From the NCBI RefSeq assembly GCF_029714305.1, contig NZ_CP121647.1, forward strand, positions 3,616,501 through 3,680,500: a stretch of DNA of 64,000 nt, written 5' to 3'. A program made the position numbers and the translations under genes. Within the stretch, counting starts at the first letter, position 1. Every line of letters begins with the position of its first letter. The DNA comes from Bradyrhizobium sp. CB3481. Its GTDB lineage: Bacteria > Pseudomonadota > Alphaproteobacteria > Rhizobiales > Xanthobacteraceae. Below the pieces are notes generated by a model. That model was not told the origin of the DNA. It searched no databases and saw only the letters and a program-made list of their open reading frames with translations. This document shows positions 25,737-38,748 of the stretch, piece by piece.

Positions 25737-27152
25737 TTATTTATAGACGCGCAGCTTGGCCAGCGATTGGCCGATCGAGTTGAACACGGACAAGGTTTGG
25801 TTGGGGTCGGTGATGTGGAAGTACTTATCCGTACCGCTGGCGCATTGCTTGAGCACGGCAGACTCGCCATCCCCGCCGGTATCGACCTGGACCGTGTAGA
25901 TTGTGATGTTCGCCGCCTTGGCGTTGGCGCACAGGATCTTCTGACGGGCGTCGATCGAAGAGGCGCTCGTGTACCAACGATTCTGCGTGTTCAGGCCGTC
26001 CGACAAGAGGACGATCGCCTCCTTGTAGGAATAGTTGCTAGTGTCCTTGGCCGGGGCATTGAACGGCGCGGTGGTGCCGAGCGTCAGCCAACCCCAAGCC
26101 AGTCCGATGCCCTGGTTGGTGTTGCCTGTCGGGTCGAGGTTGTCGATCGCCGTCTTGAGCGAGGACCAGTTGGAGCTGAGCGGCACGACCGGCTGCACGT
26201 AGGACGAACTGCCGATCTTGCAGTAGTTCGTACTCCCTGAGGTGTACTCTTCAGCCACAACCATCGTAGGCGCATTGCTGGACGTCGGCTCCGTATTCTT
26301 GGTGTCGTAGTCCTGGTCGCGGTCAGTGACGCAGCCGTTCCACTTGGTACGGTCCGGTGTCCAGGTTTTGCCGTTGTACTTGCAGGTCGCGCGGTCTGTG
26401 TAGGTGTTCTTGCTGCAGGTGCCCCAGGTGTTGGTCGCGGACTGAGTGTCCCAGATCGACCAGTCGATCCAACTCGAATTGTAGAAACTGCTGCCAATGT
26501 TGACGTCCTTGGCGAAGGGAACCAGCGAGATATAGATGTCACCAGGATTCTTTTGCAGCGCGCTCAACTGATCGACCAGTGCCTTGGCGGCGGTCTGCAT
26601 CGCCGGCATCTTGCCGCTGCTGGCCATCGATCCCGTTACGTCGAGCACCATTGCCACCCGCATCCGGACGTTGCCCCAGGCCGAGGTGGAGCTGCTCTTA
26701 AAGTCCATGGTCGGGAAGCCGACGACCCGCATGAAACCGGTCTCGATATTGCCGGACCCGTTGACCACGATGGTCGACCCGTTGCCGGATTGCTGCGTAT
26801 AGCTCGCCGTGATCGCGATCGATTTGGTTTCGTTGTTGGTAAAGAGGGCCCTGAAATACGCGTCCGCCTTGTCCGCGATCTGCGAGGTGTTGATCGTGCC
26901 CTCGGTCAGGTCCTTCGCCAGCATAAGGGCGGTTGAGTCGAGGGCGGCCTGCATCGCGGAACGGGCGTTGTTGGCGCGGGTATAATCGACCGCGGCCCCG
27001 ACGAAGCTGATGATCGGAATGACCGCGATTCCAAACAGGATAGCGATGTTGCCTTCATTGGCGCCGGCGAACCGACGGCCGGCCGCGCGAATGCGACCGA
27101 AAACGTGTGTATCGAGCATGGCTTTCACCGCAGATGTGATTTCTGCGGGCAT
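25737..27152 (-). CDS. Tad-type pilus assembly protein (TadG-like) with VWA domain
   Basis: 471 residues. The N-terminus has the TadE/TadG pattern: FAGANEGNIAILFGIAVIPIISFVGAAVDYTRANNARSA is the membrane helix that follows a short basic leader. It leads into a predicted periplasmic part (about 70-160) and a VWA domain starting VAMVLDVTGSMASSGK (MIDAS DxTGS) and extending to the C-terminus. TadG-like proteins help assemble Flp/Tad adhesive pili or act in the envelope. No other tad/cpa genes lie nearby, so it is an isolated copy. An in-frame ATG at 27119 is an alternative start. Confidence 0.88.
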   Translation of the reverse strand: MPAEITSAVKAMLDTHVFGRIRAAGRRFAGANEGNIAILFGIAVIPIISFVGAAVDYTRANNARSAMQAALDSTALMLAKDLTEGTINTSQIADKADAYFRALFTNNETKSIAITASYTQQSGNGSTIVVNGSGNIETGFMRVVGFPTMDFKSSSTSAWGNVRMRVAMVLDVTGSMASSGKMPAMQTAAKALVDQLSALQKNPGDIYISLVPFAKDVNIGSSFYNSSWIDWSIWDTQSATNTWGTCSKNTYTDRATCKYNGKTWTPDRTKWNGCVTDRDQDYDTKNTEPTSSNAPTMVVAEEYTSGSTNYCKIGSSSYVQPVVPLSSNWSSLKTAIDNLDPTGNTNQGIGLAWGWLTLGTTAPFNAPAKDTSNYSYKEAIVLLSDGLNTQNRWYTSASSIDARQKILCANAKAANITIYTVQVDTGGDGESAVLKQCASGTDKYFHITDPNQTLSVFNSIGQSLAKLRVYK

Positions 27153-27626
27153 TTCCGCCCGATGCCGCTAAACAGGCGGTAAACCGGTTCCGCCAAAAAC
27201 GGGTCAAAGCCGCTGCATCGCCGGACCGGCCGCCAAAAAGCGACCGGTATCCTCAACCGCGCCTAAACGGGGCCACGGGTCCTTTGTCAAATCCGGCAGA
27301 AACGATTAACCTTGAAGCGGATAGCCGAGCCGGGAATCGGGCTGGCCGAGGAGCGCGCAAGGGCGGTGTCAACGCGCTTGCGGCGATCAGGCGGCGGACC
27401 CATATTCCAGGTGCCGATCCGGCCACGGGTCGGATCGGGAGCGGCGATCTGGAAAAAGGCGTTGCCGGGTACTTGGCGGCGGCTCACGGCAGAGCCGACC
27501 CGCGGGTACGCTGGTATGCGCTGTCCGGTCACCCCTTTTGGAATCTCGAACGCCTGAGCCATGTTGCAGTCAACCTTCAAAGCTTGTTCGTCCGTGCCGG
27601 CAACGTCATCTGCTTCTGCTCCGCGA
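27153..27626. other. divergent intergenic region, nothing recognised
   Basis: This 474-bp stretch separates the Tad-type gene from clpS and should contain both promoters. Open frames here are short and without family features. I see no RNA gene or repeat. Confidence 0.4.
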
Positions 27627-27959
27627 ATGAGCAATGACGAGAACCGCAACAGCGGAACCGGCGGGCCGTCGACGTCGGTCATCACCAAGGTCAAGCCGAA
27701 GACGAAGCGGCCGAACCTCTACCGTGTCCTCATCCTGAACGACGACTACACGCCGATGGAATTCGTCGTTCACGTGCTGGAGAAATTCTTCCAGAAGGAC
27801 GTCGAGGCGGCCACCAAGATCATGCTCCATGTCCATCATCATGGGATCGGCGAGTGCGGCGTGTTCACCTATGAGATCGCCGAGACCAAGGTCACGCAGG
27901 TGATGGATTTCGCGCGCAAGCACCAGCACCCGCTGCAATGCGTGATGGAAAAGAAGTAG
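27627..27959 (+). CDS. clpS: ATP-dependent Clp protease adaptor ClpS
   Basis: 110 residues from the ATG beginning MSNDENRN. The frame is open further upstream but the family starts with a short disordered tail like this. Conserved features are [18 protein letters not shown] (N-degron pocket with DD and M) and [22 protein letters not shown]. ClpS recognises proteins with bulky hydrophobic N-termini and hands them to ClpA for degradation by ClpAP. clpA follows 275 bp downstream on the same strand; clpP is elsewhere. Confidence 0.96.
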   Translation: MSNDENRNSGTGGPSTSVITKVKPKTKRPNLYRVLILNDDYTPMEFVVHVLEKFFQKDVEAATKIMLHVHHHGIGECGVFTYEIAETKVTQVMDFARKHQHPLQCVMEKK

Positions 27960-28234
27960 CGGCGCACGGCGCGCGACCCGGCCGCTAGACGAGGAACGGG
28001 TCTTGCATTGATTGCTGACGGAAGCCGATCGTATTCCCGGTAATTTTTCGGGGGAGGGGTAGCCGCGTGGCGCAGGTGTGGTCGGGAATTTAGAGGAAAA
28101 CCACGCTTGCGGAACCAGTCTTTCGCCACGATCGTTTGTAACTATATGACACTATGTGACAGGGGATGACGAAGGTTGTTGTTGCCTCACCGGGTAATGG
28201 CGATCATGATGACCGGGGGCCATAGAGGACGCGA

Positions 28235-30646
<2,412 letters not shown>

Positions 30647-30668
30647 GCGGCTTCAATTCGAAACCAAG

Positions 30669-30699
30669 AGCCGGCGTGTCGCAAGACCGCCGGCTTTTT
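30669..30699 (+). terminator. Rho-independent terminator of clpA
   Basis: AGCCGGCG (30669-30676) pairs with CGCCGGCT (30688-30695) and is followed by TTTTT. It is 23 nt past the clpA stop codon. Confidence 0.85.
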
Positions 30700-30707
30700 G
30701 CTGTGCC

Positions 30708-30812
30708 TAGAGCAAGTTTCAACTGCGTTGAATCATGCTCGTCGGTCATCTCTTTGTTTTGAGCATGATCTTTTCGGAAAACCGGTACCCACTTTTCCGG
30801 ATCATGCTCTAG
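30708..30812. repeat. intergenic palindromic repeat
   Basis: The right part is a long dyad: GAGCATGATC (30761-30770) with GATCATGCTC (30800-30809), enclosing GGAAAA / TTTTCC around a central ACCGGT. A related half (TAGAGCAAG...AATCATGCTC) precedes it. This element type is widespread between genes of Rhizobiales. It could fold in the transcript but has no coding capacity. Confidence 0.75.
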
Positions 30813-30994
30813 CTGCCCGGCCAGACCAGCGCCTGGGCGGCCACGACATGCTCGCCGTTGAACGTCAGGGCGGGTGAGCCGTACAAGACGTAGCCGAGCT
30901 CGATGGCCTCCGAAACGCGCCGGCAGAAGGTGGCGTCATCCTTGCCGGTCAGGAGGCGATAGACGGGCAGGTCATCTGGCGGTTTTGTAGACAT
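30809..30994 (-). CDS. DUF1737 domain-containing protein
   Basis: 61 residues: LPVYRLLTGKDDATFCRRVSEAIELGYVLYGSPALTFNGEH, the compact DUF1737 signature. Such proteins are small, soluble and of unknown function. Its stop codon lies in the palindromic repeat. Downstream on the same strand there is nothing before the convergent clpA. Confidence 0.82.
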   Translation of the reverse strand: MSTKPPDDLPVYRLLTGKDDATFCRRVSEAIELGYVLYGSPALTFNGEHVVAAQALVWPGS

Positions 30995-31060
30995 GCGAAC
31001 TCCACCGTGGTGGCTGCGGCAGTGCAGGCTGTCTGTTGTATCACGTATCGCCGCAGGCGT

Positions 31061-31417
31061 TCAGCGCTCGCCGAGCAGCTCGTCGATCCGGCGCTGGAGC
31101 TGTCGCTTCTTGATCTCGCTCCGGCGCAGCCGCTCTTCGAGATCGGAGGCGGGCGGGGCCGGGCTTTCGCCCCTGAATGCGACGCCGACGAAATTGTCGC
31201 GCCACCAGATCACCTTGGCCAGAAAAGAGCGGCCCTTGCGCGCGATGCGCAGCGAAAGCTGCTCCCTGGGCAACTGGAAGTCATTGCTGAACTCGATGGT
31301 CGCGCCCTTGTCGGAGATGTTGCGGACGATGCATTCGTGCGTCGTGCCGCGTTCGCCGATTTCGGCGACGCCGCCATACATCACCTTATCGCGCACGCTC
31401 TCGCGCCGGTCCTGCAT
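31061..31417 (-). CDS. PilZ domain-containing protein
   Basis: 118 residues. The c-di-GMP-binding signature is present: RRESVR near the N-terminus (RxxxR) and NISDKGA (D/NxSxxG) near residue 33-39. The C-terminus (about 88-118) is a charged helix, probably a coiled coil. The protein may read the c-di-GMP made by PleD in this window or by other cyclases; the effector target is unknown. It is divergent from the lytic transglycosylase gene. Confidence 0.88.
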   Translation of the reverse strand: MQDRRESVRDKVMYGGVAEIGERGTTHECIVRNISDKGATIEFSNDFQLPREQLSLRIARKGRSFLAKVIWWRDNFVGVAFRGESPAPPASDLEERLRRSEIKKRQLQRRIDELLGER

Positions 31418-31646
31418 TGAAAGTCTCCCAACAAAGTGAGGAGACTTTTACCGCGCTTTGTTGTGCGAAAAAGTCCGGCGAGGGCAAAATGCGGCATTAA
31501 CGTAAATTAACGGCGGCGCCGATGGCGCGGAATTAGAGGCAATTGCAGCGCAAAACGCGGCATTTCGCCCGGCGGCGGATCCACCTGCAAGCGACGATCG
31601 TTAACGGACGTTTTGATCGCCACGCGCTCTCGGAGTGCAGATTGCC

Positions 31647-32600
31647 ATGCCAAGAGGACGGTTGCTTCGCGCCCTATCCTGCACGGTCTTGCTGTTGTCC
31701 GCCTCGGCGAAGGCGCCGGCTGAGGACGCGGGCGAGGCCACGCGCTCGAGCGCAGTGGCAATTCAAAAGGTGGATGCATCGGCGCGCGAAAGCGGGGCGC
31801 GCGAGGCGATGTGCCTGATGATCGAATCGGCGGCGCGGGAGTCGAACCTGCCGCTGGAGTTTTTCGCGCGCGTGATCTGGCAGGAAAGCCGCTTTCAGCC
31901 GGACGCGGTGGGGCCGGTGACGCGCAGCGGCCAGCGCGCGCAGGGCATTGCGCAATTCATGCCTGGCACGGCCAGCGAACGCGGTTTGCTCGATCCCCTC
32001 AATCCGGTGCAGGCGTTGCCGAAGTCCGCGGAGTTCTTGGCCGAGCTGCGCGAGCAGTTCGGCAATCTCGGCCTCGCCGCGGCGGCCTACAATGCCGGCC
32101 CGCGCCGGGTGCAGGAATGGCTTGCCGGCACCGGGCCGATGCCGCAGGAGACGCGCAACTATGTGCTCGCCATCACCGGCTCCACGGTGGAGGATTGGGC
32201 GAAGGCGGAGAAGAGGGGCAAGGCGCCCGAACCACGCCGGGCATCGAGCTGCCGCGAATTGATGGCATTGCTGAAGCAGGCGCCCAATCCCTTTGTTGCC
32301 GGGCTGGAGCAGCGCGTGACGCTCGCCGCCGCCAAGTTATGGGGCGTGCAACTCGCCGCCGGCTTTTCCCGCGACAAGGCGCTGGCGATGTATGGCCGCG
32401 CGGTCTCGCGCCTTTCGAGCGTGATCGGCAATCGCGACCCCTCGATCCTCACCTCGCGCCTGCGCAGCCGCGGCCCGGCGACGTTCTACCAGGTGCGCTT
32501 CGGCGCCGACACCCGCGGCGAAGCCGACGGCCTCTGCAACAGCATCCGAAAAGCCGGCGGGGCGTGTTTTGTGCTGAGGAACAGGGGCGTGGCGGGGTGA
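31647..32600 (+). CDS. lytic transglycosylase with C-terminal SPOR domain
   Basis: 317 residues from the ATG (MPRGRLLRALSCTVLLLSAS, a signal peptide). A GTG four codons upstream overlaps the only GGAG ribosome-binding site, so the ATG is preferred. The SLT domain has the catalytic Glu in VIWQESRFQP, with GIAQFMPGTASERGL and AAAAYNAGPRRVQEWL. It cleaves the MurNAc-GlcNAc bond of peptidoglycan to give anhydro ends. The last 40 residues (ATFYQVRFGADTRGEADGLCNSI) form a SPOR-like domain, suggesting localisation to septal glycan, as with the carboxypeptidase at 23 kb. Confidence 0.88.
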   Translation: MPRGRLLRALSCTVLLLSASAKAPAEDAGEATRSSAVAIQKVDASARESGAREAMCLMIESAARESNLPLEFFARVIWQESRFQPDAVGPVTRSGQRAQGIAQFMPGTASERGLLDPLNPVQALPKSAEFLAELREQFGNLGLAAAAYNAGPRRVQEWLAGTGPMPQETRNYVLAITGSTVEDWAKAEKRGKAPEPRRASSCRELMALLKQAPNPFVAGLEQRVTLAAAKLWGVQLAAGFSRDKALAMYGRAVSRLSSVIGNRDPSILTSRLRSRGPATFYQVRFGADTRGEADGLCNSIRKAGGACFVLRNRGVAG

Positions 32601-32614
32601 AGCTACTAGCTCCG

Positions 32615-32716
32615 TCATTCCGGGGCGATGCGCAGCATCGAGCCCGGAATCTCGAGATTCCCCGGTGCGCAATTGCGCACCTGAGGTCTGGTCCTTCGGA
32701 CTATCCCGGAATGACA
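32615..32716. repeat. Bradyrhizobium-type intergenic repeat
   Basis: Ends are complementary: GTCATTCCGGG at 32615 and CCCGGAATGAC at 32706. The core contains several nested dyads (CGAGATTCCCCGGTGCGCAA, then CTGAGGTCTGGTCCTTCGGA). It lies just after the transglycosylase stop codon and probably forms a long RNA stem-loop. Confidence 0.8.
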
Positions 32717-32818
32717 AAGGCAACTGATTGCATAGCCGCCCTGAGCCGCGCTTGGTTGACGCAGGCTGCTTTCGCCCGCCCTATGCCCGTGAGACTCTCA
32801 CTCTGATCCCGGTCGCCC

Positions 32819-33562
32819 GTGGCGCTACCTCCACTCTCTTCCCCCCAATGGAAAAGCCCCATCCGCGCCTTCGCGTGGGGCATGAGTTCGGTTGCCTCCA
32901 CCGTGCTGACGCTGGTGCTGTTTGCGACCTATCTCGGCATCGGCGCGCTTGCGCATGACAGCCATTTCAGCCTCGGCTGGGTGCTCGGTTCGACGGTGCT
33001 GGTCTGGGCCGGGCCGGCGCAGATCATCCTGATCTCGACGCTGGGCTCCGGCGCAACCGCGGTGCAGGCGGCGGTTGCGGTGACGTTGAGCGCCATCCGG
33101 CTGTTTCCGATGGTGGTCTCGGTGCTGCCGCTGGTGAAGACGCCCAGGACGAGGCGCCGGCATCTCATGCTGGTGACGCATTTCATCGCGGTGACATTGT
33201 GGGTCGAGTGCTACCGGCTGCTGCCAAAAGTGCCGCGCGAGCGGCGCATCGCGTTCACGCACGGGCTCGGCTGCGGGCTTCTCATGGTCTGCATGGTCGC
33301 GACCACGCTCGGCTATGGCCTCGCCGCCAACCTGCCGCCGCTGTTTGCAGCCGCGATCCTGCTGCTGACGCCGCTGGCGTTCCTGCTGTCGACCGCGCGC
33401 AACTGCAAGGAGATATCCGATGTGCTGGCGCTGGTGTTGGGGCTCGCGCTGTTTCCGCTGATCTCGATGCTGCATACCGGCGTCGACATCCTGATCAGCG
33501 GTATCACCGCCGGTACCATCGCCTACGGCGCGCACTGGTGGCGGGAGAGGGCGCGGGCATGA
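32819..33562 (+). CDS. AzlC family branched-chain amino acid exporter, large subunit
   Basis: 247 residues, starting at a GTG; an ATG at 32882 is an alternative that would remove the first 21 residues. It is a multi-pass membrane protein (about five TM helices) with AzlC-type features: STVLVWAGPAQIILISTLGSG and LSAIRLFPMVVSVLPLV. AzlC pairs with AzlD to export branched-chain amino acids or analogues. The stop codon overlaps the azlD start (ATGA). The family assignment is good, the substrate is inferred. Confidence 0.85.
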   Translation: MALPPLSSPQWKSPIRAFAWGMSSVASTVLTLVLFATYLGIGALAHDSHFSLGWVLGSTVLVWAGPAQIILISTLGSGATAVQAAVAVTLSAIRLFPMVVSVLPLVKTPRTRRRHLMLVTHFIAVTLWVECYRLLPKVPRERRIAFTHGLGCGLLMVCMVATTLGYGLAANLPPLFAAAILLLTPLAFLLSTARNCKEISDVLALVLGLALFPLISMLHTGVDILISGITAGTIAYGAHWWRERARA

Positions 33563-33903
33563 GCGAATTCTTCGGCAGTCCCCATGCACTGTTGGTGCTG
33601 GTCCTTGCGGGCTTCCTGCCCAACGAGATCTGGCGCATGGCCGGGCTGTGGTTCGGCGCCAGCGTCGATGAAGGCTCCGAAATCCTGGTGTGGGTGAGGG
33701 CGGTGGCGACCGCGATCCTCGCCGGCGTCATCGCGCAGATCCTGGTGCAGCCGCCGGGCGCGCTGGCCGGCGTGCCGGACTGGCTGCGCTATGGCGCAGT
33801 CGCGGGCGGCTTTGCGGTGTTCATGCTGACGCGGCGCTCGATCTTTGCCGGCGTGGTCGCAGGTGAGGTGTTTCTGGTGGCCGGGAAGTGGTGGCTCGGT
33901 TGA
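33559..33903 (+). CDS. AzlD domain-containing protein, small subunit
   Basis: 114 residues with three or four TM helices: LLVLVLAGFLPNEIWRMAGLWFG, VRAVATAILAGVIAQILV and YGAVAGGFAVFMLTRRSIFAGVVAGEV. Its ATG overlaps the azlC stop codon (ATGA), a sign of translational coupling. It is the AzlD partner needed for the exporter. Length and topology are normal. Confidence 0.85.
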   Translation: MSEFFGSPHALLVLVLAGFLPNEIWRMAGLWFGASVDEGSEILVWVRAVATAILAGVIAQILVQPPGALAGVPDWLRYGAVAGGFAVFMLTRRSIFAGVVAGEVFLVAGKWWLG

Positions 33904-33962
33904 TTGCAGGCAGCCGATAATCGGCTACTGTCCTGCGCATAAGAAACGCCGAGGAAACGCAA

Positions 33963-34934
33963 ATGAACTGGCTGAAACTGCCGGCGCTGGCCTGCGCGCT
34001 GGTCTTCGCGATGCCGCAAGCCCATGCAGCGGAATATCCGGTGCGGCCGATCAAGCTGATCGTGCCCTATGCCGCGGGCGGGCCGACCGATGTGCTGGGA
34101 CGCATGGTCGGCGAATATCTGGCCCGCGATTTGAAGCAGGCGGTCGTGGTCGAGAACAAGGCCGGCGCGCAGGGCGCGATCGGCGCGGAGGCGGCGGCGC
34201 GTTCCGAGCCCGATGGCTACACGCTGTTCTTCACGGCGGCCTCGATCTTCGTGCTCAACCCGCTGCTCTACAAGAAACTTCCCTACGACCCGCAGAAAGA
34301 TCTCCGCCTGCTCGCGCTGGTCACGGACCTGCCCGTGGTGATGGAGGTGCATCCTTCCGTGCCTGCCAAGACGGTTGCCGAGTTCATAGCCTACGCCAAG
34401 CAGAATCCGGGAAAGCTGAATTTCGGATCGGCGGGTACCGGCGGCACCATTCATCTGGCCGGAGAGATGTTCAAGCAGATGACCGGCGTCGACATGGTCC
34501 ATGTCGCCTACAAGGGCGCGGGGCCGGCGCTGACCGACCTGCTATCGGGCAACATCCAGTTGATGTTCGACACGCTCGGCACTGCGCTGCCGCCGGTCAA
34601 GGGCGGCTTGCTGCGGCCGTTGGCGGTCTCCTCGGCGCAGCGGATTCCTGAACTGCCCGACGTTCCCACCATGGCCGAAAGCGGCTATCCGGAGTATGGC
34701 GTCAGCGTCTGGTATGGTGTGGCGGCGCCGGCCAAATTGCCTGACGATATCGCGCAGAAGCTCACTGCCGGCCTCAACAAGGCGCTCGGTGACGATGCGT
34801 TCCGCGCCTCGCTCGACAAGGTCGGCTTCCCGCCGCTGCGGCCGCAGAGCCAGGCCGAGATCGATAAATTCGTCGCGACCGATCGCGCGCGGTGGGCGGG
34901 CGTGATAAAAGCGCTCAACATTTCACTGGATTAA
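33963..34934 (+). CDS. Bug-family tripartite tricarboxylate transporter substrate-binding protein
   Basis: 323 residues. Signal peptide about 1-24 ([18 protein letters not shown]). The mature part shows the Bug (TctC) pattern: [77 protein letters not shown] and [24 protein letters not shown]. Bug proteins bind small carboxylates, aromatics or nicotinate-like ligands in the periplasm. No tctA/tctB permease genes lie beside it, as is common for the large orphan Bug families of Bradyrhizobium. The ligand cannot be read. Confidence 0.9.
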   Translation: MNWLKLPALACALVFAMPQAHAAEYPVRPIKLIVPYAAGGPTDVLGRMVGEYLARDLKQAVVVENKAGAQGAIGAEAAARSEPDGYTLFFTAASIFVLNPLLYKKLPYDPQKDLRLLALVTDLPVVMEVHPSVPAKTVAEFIAYAKQNPGKLNFGSAGTGGTIHLAGEMFKQMTGVDMVHVAYKGAGPALTDLLSGNIQLMFDTLGTALPPVKGGLLRPLAVSSAQRIPELPDVPTMAESGYPEYGVSVWYGVAAPAKLPDDIAQKLTAGLNKALGDDAFRASLDKVGFPPLRPQSQAEIDKFVATDRARWAGVIKALNISLD

Positions 34935-34941
34935 ATCGAGA

Positions 34942-35433
34942 ATGGTTCGAGAAAGCGAAGTACGCGAGGGCGAAGTCATTGTCGACATGCCGCCGGCCCG
35001 CGATGCCGGGCTGGTCTTCATCGGCCGCATCCGCACGCCCTGGAAGTCACGGCTGGAGACGCCGCGGCAGGGCCGTCATGACGGCCCGGTCTGCAGGCTC
35101 GAAATTTTCGAACCCTGGGTGCCCGCGATCAAGGGCGTCGACTTCTACGAAAACCTCGAAGTGATCTACTGGCTGCACCAGTCGCGCCGTGACATGGTGC
35201 TGCAAAGCCCGAAGAACAACCAGAAAACCCGCGGCACCTTCTCGCTGCGCTCGCCGGTGCGACCGAACCCGATCGGCACCTCGATCGTGAAATTCGTGAA
35301 GATCGAGGGCAATGCCATCCTGGTGCGCGGCCTCGATTGTCTCGACGAGACGCCGCTCCTCGACGTCAAGCCCGACCGCTGCGAGTTCACCCCGCTGGCG
35401 CCCCCGCAGCCGGGGGATTTCCAGACGGAGTAG
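34942..35433 (+). CDS. trmO: tRNA (N6-threonylcarbamoyladenosine37-N6)-methyltransferase TrmO
   Basis: 163 residues, a TrmO/YaeB-type beta-barrel methyltransferase domain. The signature is [17 protein letters not shown], with [12 protein letters not shown] at the N-terminus. TrmO methylates t6A37 in tRNA-Thr using S-adenosylmethionine. The E. coli protein is about 235 residues; this one has only the core domain, as in many alphaproteobacteria. It begins 7 bp after the Bug gene, so it is likely co-transcribed. Ribosome-binding site is poor (TCGAGA). Confidence 0.88.
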   Translation: MVRESEVREGEVIVDMPPARDAGLVFIGRIRTPWKSRLETPRQGRHDGPVCRLEIFEPWVPAIKGVDFYENLEVIYWLHQSRRDMVLQSPKNNQKTRGTFSLRSPVRPNPIGTSIVKFVKIEGNAILVRGLDCLDETPLLDVKPDRCEFTPLAPPQPGDFQTE

Positions 35434-35436
35434 GGA

Positions 35437-35859
35437 TCACCCCAGCGCCGCGGCCAGCTTGGTCGCATTTTCCTCCAGCACCTTCACATCTTCCTTGCGG
35501 CTGGCGGGCGGCAATAGCGCGACGCCGTCATGGCGCGGCATTACGTGCATGTGCAGGTGAAACACCACTTGGCCACCGGCCGGTTCGTTGAATTGCTGCA
35601 CGGTGATGCCGTCGGCGTTGAAGGCCTTCATCGCGGCGGCGGCGATCTTGTGGACGGCGCGGGCGACGTGGGCGTAGTCGTCGGGCGCGATGTCGAGAAT
35701 ATTGCGGGCGGGCGCCTTCGGGATAACAAGTGTATGGCCGGGCGAACGCGGCATGATGTCGAGAAACGCCAGCACATGCTCGTCCTCATAGACCTTGTGG
35801 CAGGAGAATTCGCCGCGCAGAATTTTTGCGAAGGGGTTGTTGGTGTCGTAGGCGGGCAT
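35437..35859 (-). CDS. HIT family hydrolase
   Basis: 140 residues from the ATG beginning MPAYDTNNPFAKILRGEF; an apparent longer frame reaches into the next gene. The catalytic HIT motif is HLHMHV, with FLDIMPRSPGHTLVIPK upstream. HIT proteins hydrolyse nucleoside phosphoramidates or dinucleoside polyphosphates. It is the last gene in a reverse-strand run (RidA, GDPD, acyltransferase, HIT) with gaps of 15-109 bp, probably one operon. Convergent with trmO, only three bases apart. Confidence 0.9.
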   Translation of the reverse strand: MPAYDTNNPFAKILRGEFSCHKVYEDEHVLAFLDIMPRSPGHTLVIPKAPARNILDIAPDDYAHVARAVHKIAAAAMKAFNADGITVQQFNEPAGGQVVFHLHMHVMPRHDGVALLPPASRKEDVKVLEENATKLAAALG

Positions 35860-35909
35860 GGCTTCTTCCCTCAGGGTTCGTCTCAATTTCACGTCGCTCG
35901 CCGGGCAGG

Positions 35910-37151
<1,242 letters not shown>

Positions 37152-37259
37152 CTAGAAATTCAAACCGGTCCCATCATGCGATCAGCCATCGCCATGGTGA
37201 CCAACGCCCCTGCAAAGATCGTGCATCGGCGGCGCGAGTTCAAGGTGGGCGGCCGCGCA

Positions 37260-38012
37260 TCAGGTTCCCGGCAGGAACCCTTCGAAAATCATCTGGTCGG
37301 CATAGCGCGCGGCGCGGGCGCGCTGTTCCGGCGTGCGCACGGTCCAGGTCAAGAGCGGCAGGCCGAAGATGTTGTGCGCGATCCAGGGCGCCGCGGCGGG
37401 CAATTCGTCCACCCAATAGGCGACGAAATGCGGCCGGCTTCTGAACGCATGGCGCAGATGCGTCATGCCGCGGCGCTGTTCGGCAGAGGCTTCCGGCCAT
37501 TCTTCGGCGGTATATTCGCGCTCCGCCACGATGCCGCGGGCGCGGCCGGGGATCAATTCGCGTAGCGCCACCACCTGGTCCGGATCGAAGGACATGCCGA
37601 CCGCTGGGCCGTCATAGGCGGCGAGCACCTCCGCCATCCGCTTCACCAGCCGGCGGTCGCCGTCAAAATGACTTTTGACCTCGATTACCAGCGGCACGCG
37701 GCCCGCGACGAGGGCGCAGAGGTCGCCGAGCGTCATCATCCGCTCCGGCGTGTTTTTGAACGTGACGGCCTTGAGCTCGGCGGCGGTCTTGCCGAGCAGC
37801 GCGCCGGAGCCCTCGGTGAGGCGGCCGAGCGCATTGTCATGATGCACCATCGCTTCGCCGTCGGACGACAGCTGGATGTCGCATTCAATGGCGAAATTGC
37901 CGTCGACGGCGGCCTGCGCGGCGGCGGGCATGTTCTCGACGATGCCGCGGGAAATGTCGTGCAGGCCACGATGGGCGACCGGCCGAGCCGTCAGCCAGTC
38001 CGGCGCGCGCAT
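37260..38012 (-). CDS. glycerophosphodiester phosphodiesterase
   Basis: 250 residues. The GDPD TIM barrel is marked by VAHRGLHD (catalytic His), AIECDIQLSSDGEAMVHHD (metal-binding E/D and second His) and LVIEVKSH. It cleaves glycerophosphodiesters such as glycerophosphocholine to glycerol-3-phosphate and the alcohol. There is no signal peptide, so it is cytosolic like UgpQ. The RidA gene is 15 bp upstream and the acyltransferase 109 bp downstream on the same strand. Confidence 0.92.
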   Translation of the reverse strand: MRAPDWLTARPVAHRGLHDISRGIVENMPAAAQAAVDGNFAIECDIQLSSDGEAMVHHDNALGRLTEGSGALLGKTAAELKAVTFKNTPERMMTLGDLCALVAGRVPLVIEVKSHFDGDRRLVKRMAEVLAAYDGPAVGMSFDPDQVVALRELIPGRARGIVAEREYTAEEWPEASAEQRRGMTHLRHAFRSRPHFVAYWVDELPAAAPWIAHNIFGLPLLTWTVRTPEQRARAARYADQMIFEGFLPGT

Positions 38013-38027
38013 GGGAAGGCGCTCCGC

Positions 38028-38495
38028 TCAGGCCACTTCGAAGATCGCGTCCACCTCGACGGCGGCATCGGCGGGCAGCGAAGCGACGCCGACGGTGGTG
38101 CGGGCGTGCCGGCCCTTGTCGCCGAAGGCGGTGACCATCAGGTCGGAGGCGCCGTTGAGCACCTTCGGGCCGTCGAGGAAGTCGGGCGCGGAATTGATGA
38201 AGCCGCCAAGCCGGACCACGCGCACGACCTTGTCGAGGTCGCCGAGCGCGGCCTTGACCTGAGCCAGCAGGTTGACGCCGCAGCCCTGGGCCGCCGCATA
38301 ACCCTGTTCGATGGTGACGCCGGCCCCTAGCTTGCCCTTGGCGATCAGCTGGCCTTCCGCATTGGCGCAGACCTGGCCGGAGACGAACAGCAGATTACCG
38401 GAGCGGACAAAGCCGACATAGTTCGCCATGGGGGTGCGCGGCTCGTTCAGCACGATGCCTTTTTCCGCCAGCTTCTGTTCGACCGTACCCGCCAT
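38028..38495 (-). CDS. RidA family protein (YjgF/YER057c/UK114)
   Basis: 155 residues. Features are NYVGFVRSGNLLFVSGQVCAN, YAAAQGCGVNLLAQVKAALGDLDKVVRVVRLGGF and ARTTVGVASLPADAAVEVDAIFEV. RidA proteins deaminate reactive enamine/imine intermediates. The usual catalytic Arg appears as the Arg in ARTTVGVASLP, so it may be active. A second RidA-type gene is at 47.2 kb. First gene of the reverse-strand run RidA-GDPD-acyltransferase-HIT. Confidence 0.9.
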   Translation of the reverse strand: MAGTVEQKLAEKGIVLNEPRTPMANYVGFVRSGNLLFVSGQVCANAEGQLIAKGKLGAGVTIEQGYAAAQGCGVNLLAQVKAALGDLDKVVRVVRLGGFINSAPDFLDGPKVLNGASDLMVTAFGDKGRHARTTVGVASLPADAAVEVDAIFEVA

Positions 38496-38748
38496 GTTCT
38501 TGTCCCCACTTGAGATGTGACTGTTTCTGACCCGCGATCAGGCCGCACTGTTTCGCGCATCGCGCCGCTTGTTGCAAGCGAGGCAGAATTTACCGGCGCG
38601 CCACCATTGGCGAGCGCAAATCCCCGTAAAAGTGCCGGAAAGCAAGCCTTCCCGGCGTCAAATTCCCGCGTTTCCGGAGCGTGCCCTAGTTGCGACGCAA
38701 TGGAGCCATCACTAATGTAGCGAATCTCCATCGAGGAAAATACAGGAC

